A stretch of DNA of 64,000 nt from Micromonospora mirobrigensis. GTDB taxonomy: Bacteria > Actinomycetota > Actinomycetes > Mycobacteriales > Micromonosporaceae. The stretch covers positions 124,001 to 188,000 of the forward strand of contig NZ_FMCX01000007.1 of the NCBI RefSeq assembly GCF_900091555.1, in the 5' to 3' direction. Within the stretch, counting starts at the first letter, position 1. Each line of letters opens with the position of its first letter. Below the pieces are notes generated by a model. The model saw only the letters and a program-made list of their open reading frames with translations. It had not been told where the DNA came from and ran no database searches. The position numbers were made by a program, and so were the translations under genes. This document shows, in pieces, positions 62,748-64,000 of this stretch.

Positions 62748-63776
62748 TCAGCGCGGCCGGTCCCGGTCCCGGGAGGGTTGGACCCGCTTGGGTTCGCCGG
62801 GCATCTTGGGGTGGTCCGGCGGGTACGGCAGGTCGCCTTGGCCGGCGGCGGCGTCCCGGTCGGCCCACTCCAGCAGCGGGGTGATGTCCCAGCCGGCGTC
62901 GTCGATGCCGGCGTGCGGGTCGCCGTGCTCGGCGAGCCGGGCCGGGACCGTCCGCAGGTCGAAGTCGTCCGGGTCGACCTGGGGCAGCTCGTCCCAGGTG
63001 ACCGGGGTGGAGACGGTGGCCCGGGCGTTGGCGCGCAGCGAGTACGCGCAGGCGATGGTCCGGTCCCGGGCCATCTGGTTGTAGTCCACGAAGACCCGCT
63101 CGCCGCGCTCCTCCTTCCACCACGCGGTGGTGACCAGCGCCGGGTGGCGCCGCTCCAGCTCCCGGGCCAGCGCGATGGTGGCCCGGCGCACCTCGGTGAA
63201 CGTCCAGCGGGGCTGGATGCGCAGATAGACGTGCACGCCCCGGCCGCCGGAGGTCTTCGGCCAGCCGGTCACGCCCAGCTCGTCGAGCAGGACCCGCAGC
63301 TCACCGGCGGCGGTCACGGCGTCGGCGAAGTCGGTGCCCGGCTGCGGGTCGAGGTCCACCCGCAGCTCGTCCGGGCGGTCGGTGTCGGCGGCCCGGACCG
63401 GCCAGGGATGGAAGACGATGGTGCCCATCTGGGCGGCCCACGCGACGTGCGCCAGGTCGGCCAGGCAGAGCTCGTCCGCGGCACGCCCGCTGGGGAACGT
63501 GATCCGCGTGGTGCGCAGCCACGGCGGCACGCCGCGGGTGGGCACCCGCTTGGCGAAGAACATCTCCCCCTCGACGCCGTCGGGGAAGCGTTGCAGCGTG
63601 GTCGGGCGGTCGCGCAGCGCACGGGTGATCCCGTCGCCGACGGCCAGGTAGTAGTGGAAGACGTCGGACTTGGTGAAGCCGCGCTGCGGGAAGATCACCC
63701 GATCCGGGCTGGTCAGCCGGACGGTGTGGCCGGCCACCTCGATCTCGGTCGCCGGTGCCTTGGCGCTACCTGCCAT
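62748..63776 (-). CDS. Stand-alone LigD-type polymerase (PolDom/primase-polymerase)
   Basis: A 342-residue AEP-superfamily polymerase as found in bacterial end joining. The catalytic acidic motif is DELRVDLDPQPGTDFADA, the nucleotide-binding region is TSGGRGVHVYLRI, and the third motif is ERVFVDYNQMARDRTIACAY. TRITFPSGRAADELCLADLA and MFFAKRVP also fit. It has no ligase or nuclease domain, so it would work with a separate ATP-dependent ligase such as the LigC-like gene at 50563. The ATG at 63776 lacks a clear ribosome-binding site; an in-frame GTG lies at 63794. No Ku gene is in the window. Confidence 0.9.
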   Translation of the reverse strand: MAGSAKAPATEIEVAGHTVRLTSPDRVIFPQRGFTKSDVFHYYLAVGDGITRALRDRPTTLQRFPDGVEGEMFFAKRVPTRGVPPWLRTTRITFPSGRAADELCLADLAHVAWAAQMGTIVFHPWPVRAADTDRPDELRVDLDPQPGTDFADAVTAAGELRVLLDELGVTGWPKTSGGRGVHVYLRIQPRWTFTEVRRATIALARELERRHPALVTTAWWKEERGERVFVDYNQMARDRTIACAYSLRANARATVSTPVTWDELPQVDPDDFDLRTVPARLAEHGDPHAGIDDAGWDITPLLEWADRDAAAGQGDLPYPPDHPKMPGEPKRVQPSRDRDRPR

Positions 63777-63823
63777 TCGGCGACCATATGCCACACCCCC
63801 GACAGTCGACGTACCGTTGACCG

Positions 63824-64000
63824 GTGAGTCTTTCCGAGAACGAACTGCCCCGCACCGAGGACGAGTGGCGGGTCCGGCTCAGCCCCGAGGAGTTCCGGGT
63901 GCTGCGCGAGCACGGCACCGAGCGGCCGTGGACCGGCGAGTACGTCGACACCAAGACCTCCGGCGTCTACCACTGTCGGGCCTGCGGGCTGGAGCTGTTC
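63824..64000 (+). CDS. msrB: Peptide-methionine (R)-S-oxide reductase, 5' part
   Basis: The first 59 residues of MsrB, cut by the window end. [20 protein letters not shown] and [20 protein letters not shown] match the family start, and [13 protein letters not shown] holds the first zinc CxxC. MsrB repairs oxidised methionine. The catalytic Cys lies beyond the window. GTG 63824; divergent from the polymerase gene. Confidence 0.93.
   Translation, partial: MSLSENELPRTEDEWRVRLSPEEFRVLREHGTERPWTGEYVDTKTSGVYHCRACGLELF

Overview
This is a very GC-rich actinobacterial chromosome segment. Gene content and style point to Micromonosporaceae, most likely Micromonospora: GTG/TTG starts, 4-bp ATGA overlaps, a CebR cellulose regulon, a BioB partner protein (BsaP), and an intergenic hairpin repeat of a kind I recall from that genus. 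The assignment is inference from gene content, not from a marker gene.

Layout. 1-0.7 kb: remnant of a TIR/TPR gene, then a tRNA cluster on the minus strand (Gly-Cys-Val) ending in a U-tailed terminator. 0.9-9.8 kb: a TetR regulator facing an AlkB alkane hydroxylase whose upstream region carries a palindromic operator; a surface-anchored protein; a lysine-methyltransferase-like enzyme; a P450; an ABC exporter pair; and the two-component system that probably controls it. 9.8-13.6 kb: the biotin genes bioD, bioF, bioB and bsaP, followed by an acetyltransferase. 13.6-16.6 kb: a DUF488 protein, a beta-propeller membrane protein that seems to have lost its 5' end, and an AbiEi/DUF559-type protein.

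16.6-32 kb is built round cellulose use. It holds a secreted GH9-CBM3-FnIII-FnIII-CBM2 cellulase, an LPXTG-type surface protein, an aldehyde dehydrogenase, two ACT-domain proteins, a phosphotransferase, and then the cellobiose operon cebE-cebF-cebG-bglC with cebR directly downstream. Three near-perfect CebR boxes sit at the promoters of the cellulase and of cebE, so the two loci should be de-repressed together by cellobiose. The MsiK-type ATPase that CebEFG needs is not in the window. 32-37.4 kb: a broken pRiA4b ORF-3-like gene, a 39-residue Cys-rich protein translationally coupled to a RibD-like reductase, a YidD with an unusual N-terminus, an M4 protease, a SigE-type sigma factor with a partner membrane protein, and a PRC-barrel protein.

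37.6-44.8 kb is the most notable part: a tightly coupled operon encoding a HerA-like ATPase, SbcD (Mre11), SbcC (Rad50), a NurA-like nuclease and a spermidine-synthase-like protein. The gene set is that of the archaeal HerA-Mre11-Rad50-NurA DNA-end-resection module. 44.8-50.4 kb: an ECF sigma factor, its zinc anti-sigma factor and a lipoprotein, then an AlkA-type DNA glycosylase and several small proteins. 50.5-64 kb: an ATP-dependent ligase (LigC-like), a secreted peptidase, a K+ channel, an acetyltransferase, a small membrane protein, a 27-nt poly-C tract, a four-gene MacB/FtsX-type ABC system, a stand-alone LigD-type polymerase, and the start of msrB at the window edge. No CRISPR array, prophage, rRNA or complete insertion sequence was seen.
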